64,000 bases of DNA from Cryptomeria japonica (lineage: Eukaryota; Streptophyta; Pinopsida; Cupressales; Cupressaceae), in NCBI RefSeq assembly GCF_030272615.1, contig NC_081414.1, positions 230,953,733 through 231,017,732 on the forward strand. Direction: 5' to 3'. Of this stretch, positions 1-10,012 are shown in pieces (the first letter of the stretch is position 1; each line of letters opens with the position of its first letter). A program made the position numbers and the translations under genes. The notes under the pieces are model-generated. The model worked only from the letters and a program-made list of their open reading frames with translations. It had not been told where the DNA came from and ran no database searches.

Positions 1-1587
1 ATCTGGTTTCAAGAAGGATACATCCTGTATAAGACAAATGATAGATGACCGTGTCTGGTTTCAGGAAGGACATATCTCGTATAAGACAAATGATAGATCA
101 AAATTGGATGAATAATGAAATATGACGAAGGTAAGGAATAATTGATTGATAGATATAATAGTTGATATGAGGAAATGGTAGAATCATAGATGAAAAGATT
201 GGAATTAAGTGATGAGAGAGATCATGTTAGATGAAAGAATGATTGGAAAGTATTGAAAAAGTTGATCGAAGAAAAGATGCTTGATGAGAGAATGATTTTG
301 AGAACAATCAATATGATGAGATTGATGATAGAATCACAAACTTTTGTGCCTTTATTTTTTAGTGCAACATTCTCATCACCGAGCCTTATTATGTAACAAT
401 GAAGTGATGTACACCAGTATATAAGGAACCAAGATGTAAAGATATCTCATTGCAAGAAACAAACAAGTAGCAAACAAGGAGTGAACCCTCCATTCTGGGA
501 ATAACGTCAGGGGTCGAGGTATTTGCGGTTGTCACAAGCTTAGATATACTTGAATTTTATTTTTACATATGATACTTGTTGAATGAGCGTACCAATCACA
601 GACACCCACTGGAACTATTACCCTAGAACTTCATTGGTTCACACCACAAACAACAAACAAATAAAAAAGATCATGCCCATCACAACTCCTCTAGTCACTT
701 GTGGACATCCTTTAGTAGCATAGTAACATGATCTAACATAAAATGATAAAAGATAAATCAATGAAAGATAAGACAAACTTGACCATACAAGCCAACAACC
801 ATACTGATCTTCTTGCCAAGGATAAGTGTTGCTAGGATGATTGTTTGATAGGATACCCATTGTAGGAAAGATGTATCTGTTAGGACATGATATCTGATAA
901 GTGCCCGTTTTAGGAATGACGTACCTGTAAAGGCATGTTGTTTGATAAGGATGTTGACAACTGATAGGCATTGATCGGTTAGGTTGTAGACAAGTTTGGG
1001 AGTTTGTCTGTTGATGCATGATTTATTAAGCTCAATGTTTTGATTTGTTTTGCGTTTTGTGTCTGTTGAAATGTTTGTCGTTTGCAAAGGATAATTTATT
1101 TTGAATTGTGATTGATGTATTGTTTTTGGATTTTCGATTGTTTTTTTTATTTTTAGTTCTTTTCCAAAGAGCTTTTCCGTTATTTTTGGATTTTGGTATT
1201 TTTAATTTTTTTATGTTTTCAATGTTTTTGTTTGATTTTGATGTTTTTCAATGTTTTTGTTTGATTTTGATGTTTTTCGATGTTTTTGTTTGATTTTGAT
1301 GTTTTTCGATGTTTTTGGTATTTTTCAGGATTGTATTTGAATATTTTTGGTTGATTTTTGTGTTTTTCAAAATTTTTTTTTTTAGGGCTTTTTTCAAGAT
1401 TGTTTTTCGAATGTTTTTGTGTGATTTTTGTGTTTTTGAATGTTTTTGGTATTTGTTCAGGATCGTATTTTTTATTTTTAGGATTTTTTCATGACATTTT
1501 TAGGATTTTTAGGATTTTTTATTTCATGACATTTTTACGATTTTTTCATGACATTTTTATGATTTTTAGTAATTGATAAAGAAACAT
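1..1587 (-). other. E0 3' non-coding region
   Basis: This stretch has no credible ORF; the open frames at 1108-1576 are artefacts of T-rich DNA. It opens with a ~55-bp duplicated phrase (gtctggtttcaagaagga near 2 and again near 53). It is related in order and wording to 18900-19860 of E1, which places it between the coding region and the 3' LTR of a minus-strand element. Confidence 0.45.
1221..1317. repeat. 29-bp tandem repeat, about 3.3 copies, T-rich
   Basis: Units start at 1221, 1250, 1279 and 1308 and consist of runs such as atgtttttgtttgatttt. A diverged relative occurs near 19800-19860 in E1, so the repeat belongs to the element family. The surrounding 1100-1580 is extremely T-rich on this strand. 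Confidence 0.8.
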
Positions 1588-1676
1588 TTTTCCAACTCTT
1601 CAAACACAGGTCAACTAACTATCTACACAAAACTCCCATACCCCATGAACAACATGCATCTAAAAAGATATTATAT
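1588..1676 (+). repeat. Left arm of ~90-bp inverted repeat
   Basis: This arm matches the reverse complement of 2911-3000 with scattered differences. Shared blocks include actcttcaaaca, aactatctaca, atgaacaaca and aaaaagatattatat. The right arm is the 3' end of the E0 ORF remnant, so this arm is an inverted partial duplicate of that coding end. The arms enclose about 1.2 kb. Confidence 0.65.
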
Positions 1677-2910
1677 TTTCTATACTACATTTTAATTTTT
1701 TGATTTTTAGGATCATTTTCTGATTTTTCATATTTTTTCAGCTATGCCCCCAGTATACAAACCTATGTGACATGATGATCTAGGTGATGCATATGGAGAC
1801 AATGAATTTTTGATATGATTTATGCTAATGCAAGATGCATGATGAAGATGCAATTCTTATTCGAATAAGGATGATTGTATGCATCTTTCATTTTGAAATG
1901 CACTAATTGGTTTAAAGGTGTGGAACGTTTCAGAGATAGGAGTTCAATCCACTCTCAAAAAACCTTAGACCATACAACCTAACACACTATGTAACTAAGA
2001 TTTATGAATGGAGGTGCGGAAAACTTCTCCATCAATTCTTGAAACTTTGATCTTCTTTTTCCCATGTGTGTGCACTTGAGTTTATCCCTACCCTTATAAC
2101 CATTACAGACCCTTGGAATCCTATGTGGCAAGCTACATGAGTTATTTTGACTTCAAAAGCAACCTGAATAGAGCCTCGTTGCTAGTTAGACATCTATATC
2201 CTCGATGAGGTTATACATCATAATCTCTTGAATATTTCTCCATTGCCAACAGGCGTCCATATCCCTAATGGAGTTACTCGCATGTTCCCTTAGTCAAGCT
2301 TTTATTGCATATTTTTGCATGATATTTCAATTATATATCTTTGCTCATTTTGCCTTGAAGTGGATATTGGCATACCACTTTTTTTCATTTATTTTCTTGC
2401 CTTGACTTGTAAGTAATGAAATATACTTGGGTATGACAATTACAAAGACGTTAAAGCAAAATATTGGATTTTTCACTAGCCACATGACCAACTAGGTATC
2501 TATAATGACTTAGAACATGTGATTAATGTGTGAGATATATAATAATTGATAGACTTTGGGTAACAAGCCTTAATAGTGAAACCTCTACACAACCATGGAT
2601 AAAGCATAATCACAAGGTGACGTTGAAGATAAATGACTAAAGACCTCCCAAAGACTTCATGAACAAGTCTCTAGGAAACGAGACCACCTTCTCTAATTTC
2701 AATGCAGATAGGTGAATGATTAGACAATCACCTTGTTTTATTGATGCAACTATATGAGAAAAAAATAATTATATGCATTTATATGTCATGCAATGGTGAT
2801 ATGCAAGCAACTATGATGGACTTTGAAATGGAGATATGTGATGCAATGTAGTAAAGAAATATGCAAATGCAGTACTGAAAATTTAAATGAACCCATCCCT
2901 TAGATATAAT
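1677..2910. other. Non-coding sequence between inverted repeat arms
   Basis: No ORF with protein-like composition was seen. The stretch is AT-rich with no recognised motif. It may belong to E0 or be a later insertion carried between the arms. Confidence 0.4.
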
Positions 2911-3000
2911 ATCTTTTTAGGCATGTGTTGTTCATAGGGTCGATATAAATTTTATGTAGATAGTTCATTGGTGTTTGTTTGAAGAGTCGGATAAACCTAT
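2911..3000 (-). repeat. Right arm of ~90-bp inverted repeat
   Basis: This is the partner of 1588-1676. It encodes the end of the E0 minus-strand reading frame (residues around LFKQTPMNYLHK and NNTCLKRYYI). Confidence 0.65.
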
Positions 3001-4562
3001 CTTTTTCAATAAGATATTCAGCTAGGTGTATTTCATGTACAGTTTTTGCTATGGCCTCATCATTTTCAAACCAATATAGTCATGGTAGATCTTCTTGCCC
3101 CCAGTCTATAAATTGCATGTATATGAGGCAAATAGATTCTAGTTCTGAAGTTGTGACATGAGTGGGTGTTATGTTTGCTTTTATTGATGCACTTGAAGAG
3201 GATGATGAAACCAACTAGGTGTTGATCTCATTAGCTGGTGTTATGCTTGTGCTTGCAGAAGATGACAAAACAATTTGGGTGTTGATTTTATTAGTTGGTG
3301 TTTTGCTTGATTCTGTCACTACATTTGCGTGTGAAAATGGTGCACATACAATCATTGATAAATTATTCTCTGTAGTATGGTCTAAATTGGTGATTTCATT
3401 GATAAGGGGTTCGTGAACAACTTGTGTAGAGGGATTGGGATCATGAGGGGAACTAGGAGAAATGGTAAGTCCGTTTGACAAGGAATCTTGTGAGGAACAT
3501 GGAGGATTATGACATGGAGATGAAGGGATCTTGATCAAGATATGGAGAAATAACATGATCTTGCTTAGGACATGAAGGTGAAGGAATACTTTGATCTTGA
3601 CTTTGAAAGGGATTATTATGAAGGATGGAAGGGATGTCCCGATCTTGCTTAGGAGGTGGATGTTGGATGGGACTTTAAAGAACACTTCGTTCTTGAGATA
3701 AAAGGGGATCATTATGAGTGGAATAGAAGAGAATGAGGGGATCATCATATGATTATTGGTTGATGGGATCTTGACCAAAAATTGGGTAGGATGGAAGGGT
3801 TTGTTCTTGATCTTGATTTGTGTCATGATTGATTTCTTCTAATTTTGGATTATCCTCATGACATGGGGAAGGAGTTTGGATATGCATGGGAGACTTTTGG
3901 AAGGTTTCACCACTTTAGTCTGATGAGAAAGGATTTTGAATGAGACTCTCTGAAGTGGGTTTTCTTGGAAAGCGAATATATGGTGAAATTGGATCTTGAA
4001 TTTTTGAAGAATGGAAAGGACTAGCATCATGACTTGGATTAGATTGGATTTGTATTATGGATAGCCCTTGGGAGATTGTGTTATTAGATAGGGATGGTGT
4101 GGACTGCTCTTATGTGACTTCAAGGGACGATGAAATGGTGGATGGATATGGTTTATTTATATTTTGGTTGAAAAGGGTTTGATTTTGGTAGAAAGGGGTT
4201 TTAATGTTGGGTTGATGTGATTGATATGTTTGATATGTTGGGTTGAAGGAAAAAAAAGGTTGACATGATTCTAATGTTGGTTGAAGTGAAGTAGGAATGA
4301 TTTTGTTGGAGAATGAAGGTTGGTACATTTGAATGGTTTCACAAGAGAAGGAATGTTGACATGATAGTGATTCCTTCGTGGTTATCACTTCCCTCATCGT
4401 TTTTTCTAACCAAACCCTATGGTTGTTAGGACTAGTCATGTTTCTCATTTTTCGTTGCAAATTCTTGATTTGTTGAGGTAAAATCTCTATGGATGATGAT
4501 GGAATAGGAATGGAAGGGATGCATTCTTCACCTTCCATACGAAATGCATAACACCAGTCCAT
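2915..4562 (-). pseudogene. E0 internal ORF remnant, Ser/Pro/Asn-rich, unidentified
   Basis: A protein-like frame runs from about 4562 leftwards, broken by frameshifts (between 4110 and 3826) and at least one stop (near 3215). The upstream part is rich in Q, N, P and F, like a flexible linker or Gag-type region. The middle is Ser/Pro-rich. The last ~90 codons look globular, with W and aromatic residues (DWGQEDLPWLYWF). A 20-residue Ser/Thr repeat lies near the end. It sits where GAG would be expected between the leader and the 3' non-coding part of E0. No known domain was recognised and a function is not assigned. It could be a diverged Gag or a family-specific ORF. Confidence 0.4.
3168..3312. 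repeat. 60-bp tandem repeat, ~2.5 copies, within E0 ORF remnant
   Basis: Units beginning gatgatgaaa (3201) and gatgacaaaa (3261) share the following ggtgttgat and ggtgttatgcttg blocks. A partial unit lies upstream. The period is a multiple of three, so the repeat was copied while the frame was coding. In protein it gives a ~20-residue Ser/Thr/Asn repeat. Confidence 0.7.
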
Positions 4563-6529
4563 GATGTTTTCTTGATTGGTTTGGACCTAAGATGACAACA
4601 TGTAAGATGTTTTATCCATTTCTTGAATGTTGCACTATTTGATTTTGATTTTGATGTTGATGTTGACACTTGATCTTGTTCTAGGTGTTTGATATTTTTT
4701 AAAAATGTTGCAAAGACACAATAGCAAAGCAATGAAAAACAATTTGGCATGATCAAAGAGAAAACTATTTAAAGGATTTTTTAAAACCCTTGTGGATGTT
4801 GAGATATTTTTCAAAACCTCATTTGTTTTTGATAAAATTTTGGTCATTCGATAGCACATCAAGTAGACTCTCCTAAGGTCAAAAGGTCATGAATATTACC
4901 ACAACCCACATCTTGATACTCTGTTAGCTCAAACAACCTTGTCACACCCTAAGGTGCGCCCATTTTTTTGCCTTTGTCAGGAAATTAAATGAAAGAAGAT
5001 TGCTCCTCAATTGGCTCATTATCTTGGGAGATATATGGTGAGTGTCTTGGGGGCGGATTCTTCCCCACCCTTGCACTGTGATACTATAAGTGTCTGGGTA
5101 TTGACTTGATTTGGCCTCTAGGTCCTAAGGTTTTTAATCAGGCTTCCATTCAAGTGGTCATAACTAGCAACGTGTTACACTCCGTTAAGGAGGTGTCCTA
5201 GTTTGAAGAGGTTACGCTATACATATTTTCCCATACCATATAGGCACTAAGGAAGGCCTAATGTCGTTATGACAACATGTATCACCTATTGCTTACAATT
5301 TTTATTTCAAACACATTTATTTTATAGTGGCTTGGATTACATGGCTTTAGCCTTTGCCACTTAGGTCATTCCCTCTCATTTGGCCTTATGGGCTACTTGG
5401 GAGGCAGGCCTTCTAAAGGTTTTATCCTAATGCAGAATTGATAGAAAACATGAAAAAGGTGGGTCTAGATTTTTGGTCACCTAGTTAAGGGGAGAGCATA
5501 TGCCTACCACCTTCAAAACATGGAAAACAAAGTTATTTTTAAGCCTTCATCACAAAATTGTCTATACTACTAAGAGATGTTGCTCCAAAAGACATGGTGT
5601 TCATTTTATCTGATGTTGCAATGATGAGGAAATAAAAAGAAGAATGTTTGTTTGTTCTTTTTAACAACACCAAATGAAAGTCTGTCTAAGCTATCCCTAC
5701 AAGAAAATCAAAAGGTTGTTAGCACATGGTGGGCTTTCCAACCTAATTCATCCTCTTAGTTACAAATTTTACCTCTCTGTTTGCAGAAACATAGCTAATT
5801 ACTAACAGAAAATAGAGAGAAAATGAAACAAAGATATTCTAACCTTTTCCAGCAAGTGCAAACTACCTTCTAAGCAATTGTGAACTAACATACTAGAAAA
5901 TGCAAATAAATGTGTAATAAAATGTGAATTACTATCAGAGCAAATGCGAATTACTAATAGAGCAATTGCAAATTACTTACTAAACTTAAAAAATTAATTT
6001 AGATAGAAGAAAAAGACAGAAGAGAGAGGTCAATTTTTGCTTTCGATGAATTCATTTCAGGTAAGACAAGCTAAAATTTTGATGTCATTATAAACCTTTA
6101 ACTTTTTCAGGATCTTGCCTATAGTACGCTGATATTCAATGATGGCTTCTTCTTTCTCAATTTCTTGGATGTTCTTTTTTGCCTTCACAAGTCTTTGATA
6201 TTCTTTTTTTTGTCTCTCGTGTTGTTTCCTCCTCCTGGCACCTGGAATTTTGAAAGTTACATTGCCTGCCATGGGGTTAAAGACCTTGTATGCACAAAGA
6301 ACAATTTTTTCAGAATTGGAAGATTTTTCTAGATTAATTTTGCAAATGCAAATAAAGCCAAAATGACAATTAAAATTGAAATTTTGGGTGCTCCCTACAA
6401 CTATGCATTAGTTAAAACTAGTGCGAATCAGAATGGTAGCAATTATGCATTAATAATGGCAATTGCGAATTACTGTCAATACAAGTGTGCACTCCATTTT
6501 TCCTATTCCGTATGACCCTTGCAAATCAC
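4563..6529 (-). other. E0 5' leader region
   Basis: This ~2-kb untranslated-looking leader between primer site and ORF is related in layout to the E1 leader (27542-30414). Near 5840-5990 there is a loose array of short units ending in gaattact or aaattact. It occupies the position where E1 carries its AGCGCT array. One short charged ORF lies at 6057-6272. Confidence 0.4.
6057..6272 (-). CDS. Small Lys/Glu-rich hypothetical ORF in E0 leader (71 aa)
   Basis: It starts at an ATG (complement of 6270-6272) in a plausible plant context, with G at +4. It encodes a very charged, probably helical peptide of 71 residues. The N-terminus is GARRRKQHER-like and basic, followed by alternating K/E helix. 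No domain was recognised. It lies inside a retroelement leader, about 260 bp from the primer site, so it could be a leader ORF, a chance frame or a captured exon. The charge pattern is more regular than expected for random AT-rich DNA, but the evidence for expression is nil. Confidence 0.25.
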   Translation of the reverse strand: MAGNVTFKIPGARRRKQHERQKKEYQRLVKAKKNIQEIEKEEAIIEYQRTIGKILKKLKVYNDIKILACLT

Positions 6530-6568
6530 AAAACAAGAATCAGAGGTTAGTTCACGTCGGGTTCACCA
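6530..6568 (-). other. E0 primer-binding region, tRNA-Trp-like with internal deletion
   Basis: The plus strand reads ttcacgtcgggttcacca directly before the LTR. This is the 3' end of plant tRNA-Trp as I recall it, so the minus strand is a primer-binding site. Left of it, aatcagaggtt resembles the tRNA anticodon-stem and variable-loop segment (gatcagaaggtt). About 10 nt of the T-arm are missing between the two. A similar but uninterrupted segment is present in E1. Confidence 0.6.
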
Positions 6569-6569
6569 T

Positions 6570-7572
6570 TGTTTCTTAGGGGTGAATTTATTCATACATA
6601 ACATAACTAGATATCGAATCACAACTCTAATCTAATTAAGATTACTCCTAAATGACAATAAAATAATGCTAAATCAATTGAAATAAAGAATGAAATCTAA
6701 TTAAACTCCCTCAATTGATTTGACAAGGCTTCCATTGCTCTTCTCCAATTTGTGTTGTAGGTGGCTCTCAGGTGTTGCACTGGGATTTCTTGCATAAGAT
6801 AGACACAAATATTTTGAAGACTGTGATCTAGATTGATTTGAGAAATTGATGTTGTTTATATAGATTTTCAAGAGAGATGGGGAGGAATTTTGAACTCAAG
6901 TCCTAATTGGGAGACAACCAATTTAGATTGACCAGTTAACAGAGTTGATTGATTTGTTAACTCATTTTGATTGACTTGCTAACTAAATTGATTGAGTAGT
7001 CAACTAGATTGATTGGACGGTGAACTGAATAGATTAGCTAGTTGACTGGATAGATTGGGGAGATGACTAATTTGATTGATTAGCCAAAAAAGGTGATTTG
7101 GAGTGAAAAGAGGATATTGGAGAGTTAACTGATTTGATCAACCAATTAAGATTTCCAACATGTGTTGTAGGAGATTGAATTGAAATTCATTTCATTTTGA
7201 TATGGATTTGAATTTTAATTTTCGAATGCTGAAATGCACATGAGATTTATTGAAATTTATTGAAATTTAGATTTGGTGAAATGTGAATTTGAGAAATGAA
7301 ATTAAATGAAATTATTTGAAATCCACATTTGGGGAATTGGAGGAATAAAATTAATTAATTAATTAATTCTAATGAAATTATTTAATCATGAGAAATAGGA
7401 TTAATTAAATAATAAAGATTATTTAATTAAGGGATAAATTGTAATCAATTAAATAATAATTATTTAATTAATATTTGAGAAAGGGTTTTGATGATTAAAT
7501 AATTAAAGAATCACTTAATTAATTAGACGAATAATTAGTGCATGATTGATGAGACATTTTTAGGTGTCTACA
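6570..7572 (-). repeat. E0 5' LTR (about 1.0 kb)
   Basis: It begins tgtttc and ends tgtctaca on the plus strand, so it has TG and CA termini in either direction. The same tgtctaca end closes the E1 LTRs and the solo LTR at 39757. The right half is rich in aattaatta runs. The left border is fixed by the abutting tRNA-like primer site. The flanking 5 bp on the right are ccatt; the matching target duplication would be outside the window. Confidence 0.6.
6947..7094. repeat. 21-bp tandem repeat in E0 LTR, ~7 units
   Basis: Units of exactly 21 bp start with gatt at 6969, 6990, 7011, 7032, 7053 and 7074, with a slightly longer unit before them. Each contains a short gtcaact/gttaact-like core followed by a gatt start. 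The units have diverged by point changes but keep their length. Confidence 0.75.
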
Positions 7573-7589
7573 CCATTATTTCATATGCA

Positions 7590-8683
7590 TCTAAAACTCT
7601 TGGTGTAGTAATCCACACCATCCCTTCCACAACAACCAATGAGTCAGCTCTAGATACCCCACATGACAATATTGAAAATGTGTTTCTTCCTAATTTGTCT
7701 AGAGTAACTTCTTCTACGTTATAAGATTTTGATATGTTCATGACAAAAACTGAGTTTCCTCCTAAGGTTTTAGTTGTTGAAAACCCACCTGCAATTGTAA
7801 CTTCCACTCCTATTGCAATCACAAGTACATAGAACTAAGAATTCCCATCTAAAGTATTGGCCATAGGAGTAGAAGATGATACACCTTTACTACCCTAGCT
7901 AGTCTCCAATACCCCTAAGAGGAAAAAGCAAGACATCTCCCTATATGACTTCTACTTTAGTCAGTTGGTTCCTATCAAACCCAAGGGTATGAAGAAGGCC
8001 AAGACCTTATCTAGGGTAAAGGTGGATAAGTCAAAAAACAAGTATGCAGAAACGACAATTCCTCCTCCTGATACAAACATAGACAAGATCCAACCCATAT
8101 ATTATGTTATTAATAGGATTGATTTGTGTAAGCAAACTCATGAAGGAACCATTGAAGATGCTCAATCATCTTTTGATAATTTTATGGCAAGGTATAATGA
8201 AGAAAATATCAAGAAGGATAAATTGAAGAAACAAGTGGAACAAATAACCAATGTGTTGATCAAGATAACAAAGTCCTTAGAGATAATTGAGCAGTCACCT
8301 CATCAGTTGATTAACAAGTCATTAAGAAGGCATAGCAAGTCAATTAATGAGGAAGAATAGTTGGTGAGTGGATGGATAGGATACCGAGTCAAGGAACATA
8401 TCTCATATGTTATGCAATTGTATTAATCAATAATCAAGAGGATGTTAAGTTTGAGATAGATAAAACATTGAATTTATTATCATAGGAGTTAGAGACACAA
8501 GAGAAGGACTTCGACTCATGGTTGAAGTTAGAATATTTCCAATTAGAAGTTCTAGTTGATAACATAGTGCTTCCTTCAAGGTATATGTACATTAAACAAA
8601 GGGAAGTGCTAGAACACCAAATGAATAACTTGGAAATGCTTATCAAGGATATGAGAAAGGCCCAAAGGGAATGTAATCCATAA
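7590..8683 (+). pseudogene. Decayed coding region with C-terminal coiled coil, unidentified
   Basis: A continuous protein-like reading runs on the plus strand with a few stops. Its longest open piece is 7965-8360 (basic, Lys-rich, then a helical segment around residues 75-115). After a frameshift, the frame at 8441-8683 continues as a helical, charged tail (LETQEKDFDSWLKLEYF, EVLEHQMNNLEMLIKDM). The first third is Val/Pro/Thr-rich linker. The style resembles the extra 3' ORF of E2, but I could not show homology. Possibly the accessory ORF of an older element. It lies directly right of the E0 LTR, so E0 may have inserted into it. Confidence 0.35.
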
Positions 8684-9217
8684 CGCTTTCTTTGTTTCAT
8701 ATTTGATTGGCATGATGAGAACATGTTTCATGTATTTTTTATGAACCTAGAAGAAAATTCAAGTACATATAAAAGAATTATTTGTATCCTCAAGTTTGTA
8801 TTGGAAAGAATCGGGCTTATTGATTTTTTTTTCCAAATATTTTGTCTATATTTCTCAAATTTCTCAAATCACACCCTTCAAAAGTAAAAATCTGATCAAC
8901 ACTTACAGTGTGTCATGAAATTCTCAAGAAGAGTACATAACTGAGCATATAGAGATCAGATGTACATGAAGAGATGATAAAAGTTATTGTGAAAGAAAGT
9001 GATTGGTGCTAGGGTTTATTTTAATGATTGGAGACTAAGAAAGGAAGAGCATTCACTCAATATTGCATAAGATAGATTACGTTTACAAGATTAGGAAGTT
9101 CGTTCTAACTATTCTTTAGTATTGTCTTCTTCAATTTAATTTATTATTCCTTCTCAACATTAAATTATGGTTATTGAGTTATTTTCAGATGTTTTAGTCT
9201 TGTGACAAAATAGGCCT
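8684..9217. other. AT-rich spacer, nothing recognised
   Basis: No ORF of protein-like composition, repeat or RNA gene was seen. Confidence 0.5.
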
Positions 9218-10012
9218 AGAGTGAATGCTTCTGTGACTAGGTGGGTGTATGTTGATGATATGCCTTCTGTACAGATTCTCTAAGAGGAAACTTAAGCTAT
9301 ATTTGGGAAAAAGGTTGTGCTTCCTCTTGTAGAATTGCAAAGATGTTTATGAATTCTATTACATATTAGAAGGCAAGAAAGACCATATTGGAAAAGCTAC
9401 ACATATTCAAATTTCTTGCCTGAGAAGATCTGTTTGACAACGTTTGTGTAATTTCAAGGATTTAAGTCTCAATTCCACATATATCAATAGTTTGGCAAGG
9501 CTTTTGTCTATAGCAAATGGACATGCAAAATAATTTACTTCATCCTAATCAAGGTATCTCATGATAAGCATCAACCCTACTGCAAGAGATGCTTATGTAG
9601 TCTTAGATTGTTTAATTCAGTAGTATTTGTTAATCTTCTCTAATTGTCTGGATTTGGCTGGTGGTAAGTGTAATGTCTATCTGAACAACTCCTTGAACAA
9701 TTTTAAAGTGATAGGGAAGATACTATAGTTTGCTTGCATCCTGAGAGTTCTTCGGAAAGAAGGGTATCAAAGAGTTGAACAGTACAAGCAGGAGGAAGAG
9801 TTGATCAGTTTTACAAGAACCTTGCAATTCCTTGTGTCATACCTAGTGCAGTTGTTGGGAGATACATTGGTGTTGACATCACTATATCAAGTACATCAGG
9901 TGTGTTCTCTTGAGTTAGGAGGTTTGAAACATTTCCATTCCTTCTTTATAAGATTGCCAATCCTTCAAGACACACATTGTTCCCGTTCTAAAGGAAACTT
10001 AGTTTGCATAGA
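9218..10012 (+). pseudogene. Long decayed reading frame, unidentified (about 265 codons)
   Basis: One frame can be followed from 9218 to about 10012 with roughly a dozen stops and otherwise protein-like content. Recognisable stretches are TRWVYVDDMPSVQIL, VVLPLVELQRC, RRQERPYWKSYTY, NLAIPCVIPSAVVGRY and IGVDITISS. Several stops could be single-base changes from Gln, Trp or Arg codons. Composition (W, Y, C, charged residues) suggests a real globular protein, probably from an old mobile element. I recognise no family. YVDD here is not in a reverse-transcriptase context: it is preceded by TRWV and lacks the neighbouring RT motifs. Confidence 0.35.

Larger units (their letters stand above)
1..7572 (-). 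mobile_element. E0: Ty3-type LTR retrotransposon fragment, 5' LTR at right, left end outside window
   Basis: The element reads right to left. A 1.0-kb LTR (6570-7572) is bordered on its left by a tRNA-Trp-like primer site. Inside that lie a ~2-kb leader, a broken ORF (2915-4562) and a non-coding 3' part. The 3' part (about 360-1320) resembles the 3' non-coding part of E1 (19200-19860): both share phrases such as a cacttgtgga block and an agaacttcatt block in the same order. Leader phrases (tggtgagt near 5040, gagatgttgctcca near 5575) also recur in the E1 leader. No RT, integrase or RNase H motif was seen, so it looks like a large non-autonomous derivative. The 3' LTR should lie left of base 1. 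Confidence 0.55.

Noticed and set aside
1108-1576. Open frames rich in Phe
   Set aside because: They come from T-rich repeats and have no protein-like composition.
5840-5990. CRISPR-like array of short units
   Set aside because: Units and spacers are irregular and AT-rich in a plant retroelement leader; no cas gene or repeat regularity exists.
9240-9262. YVDD box as reverse transcriptase
   Set aside because: The neighbouring motifs of RT are absent and the context TRWV-YVDD-MPSVQ does not fit the RT fold.
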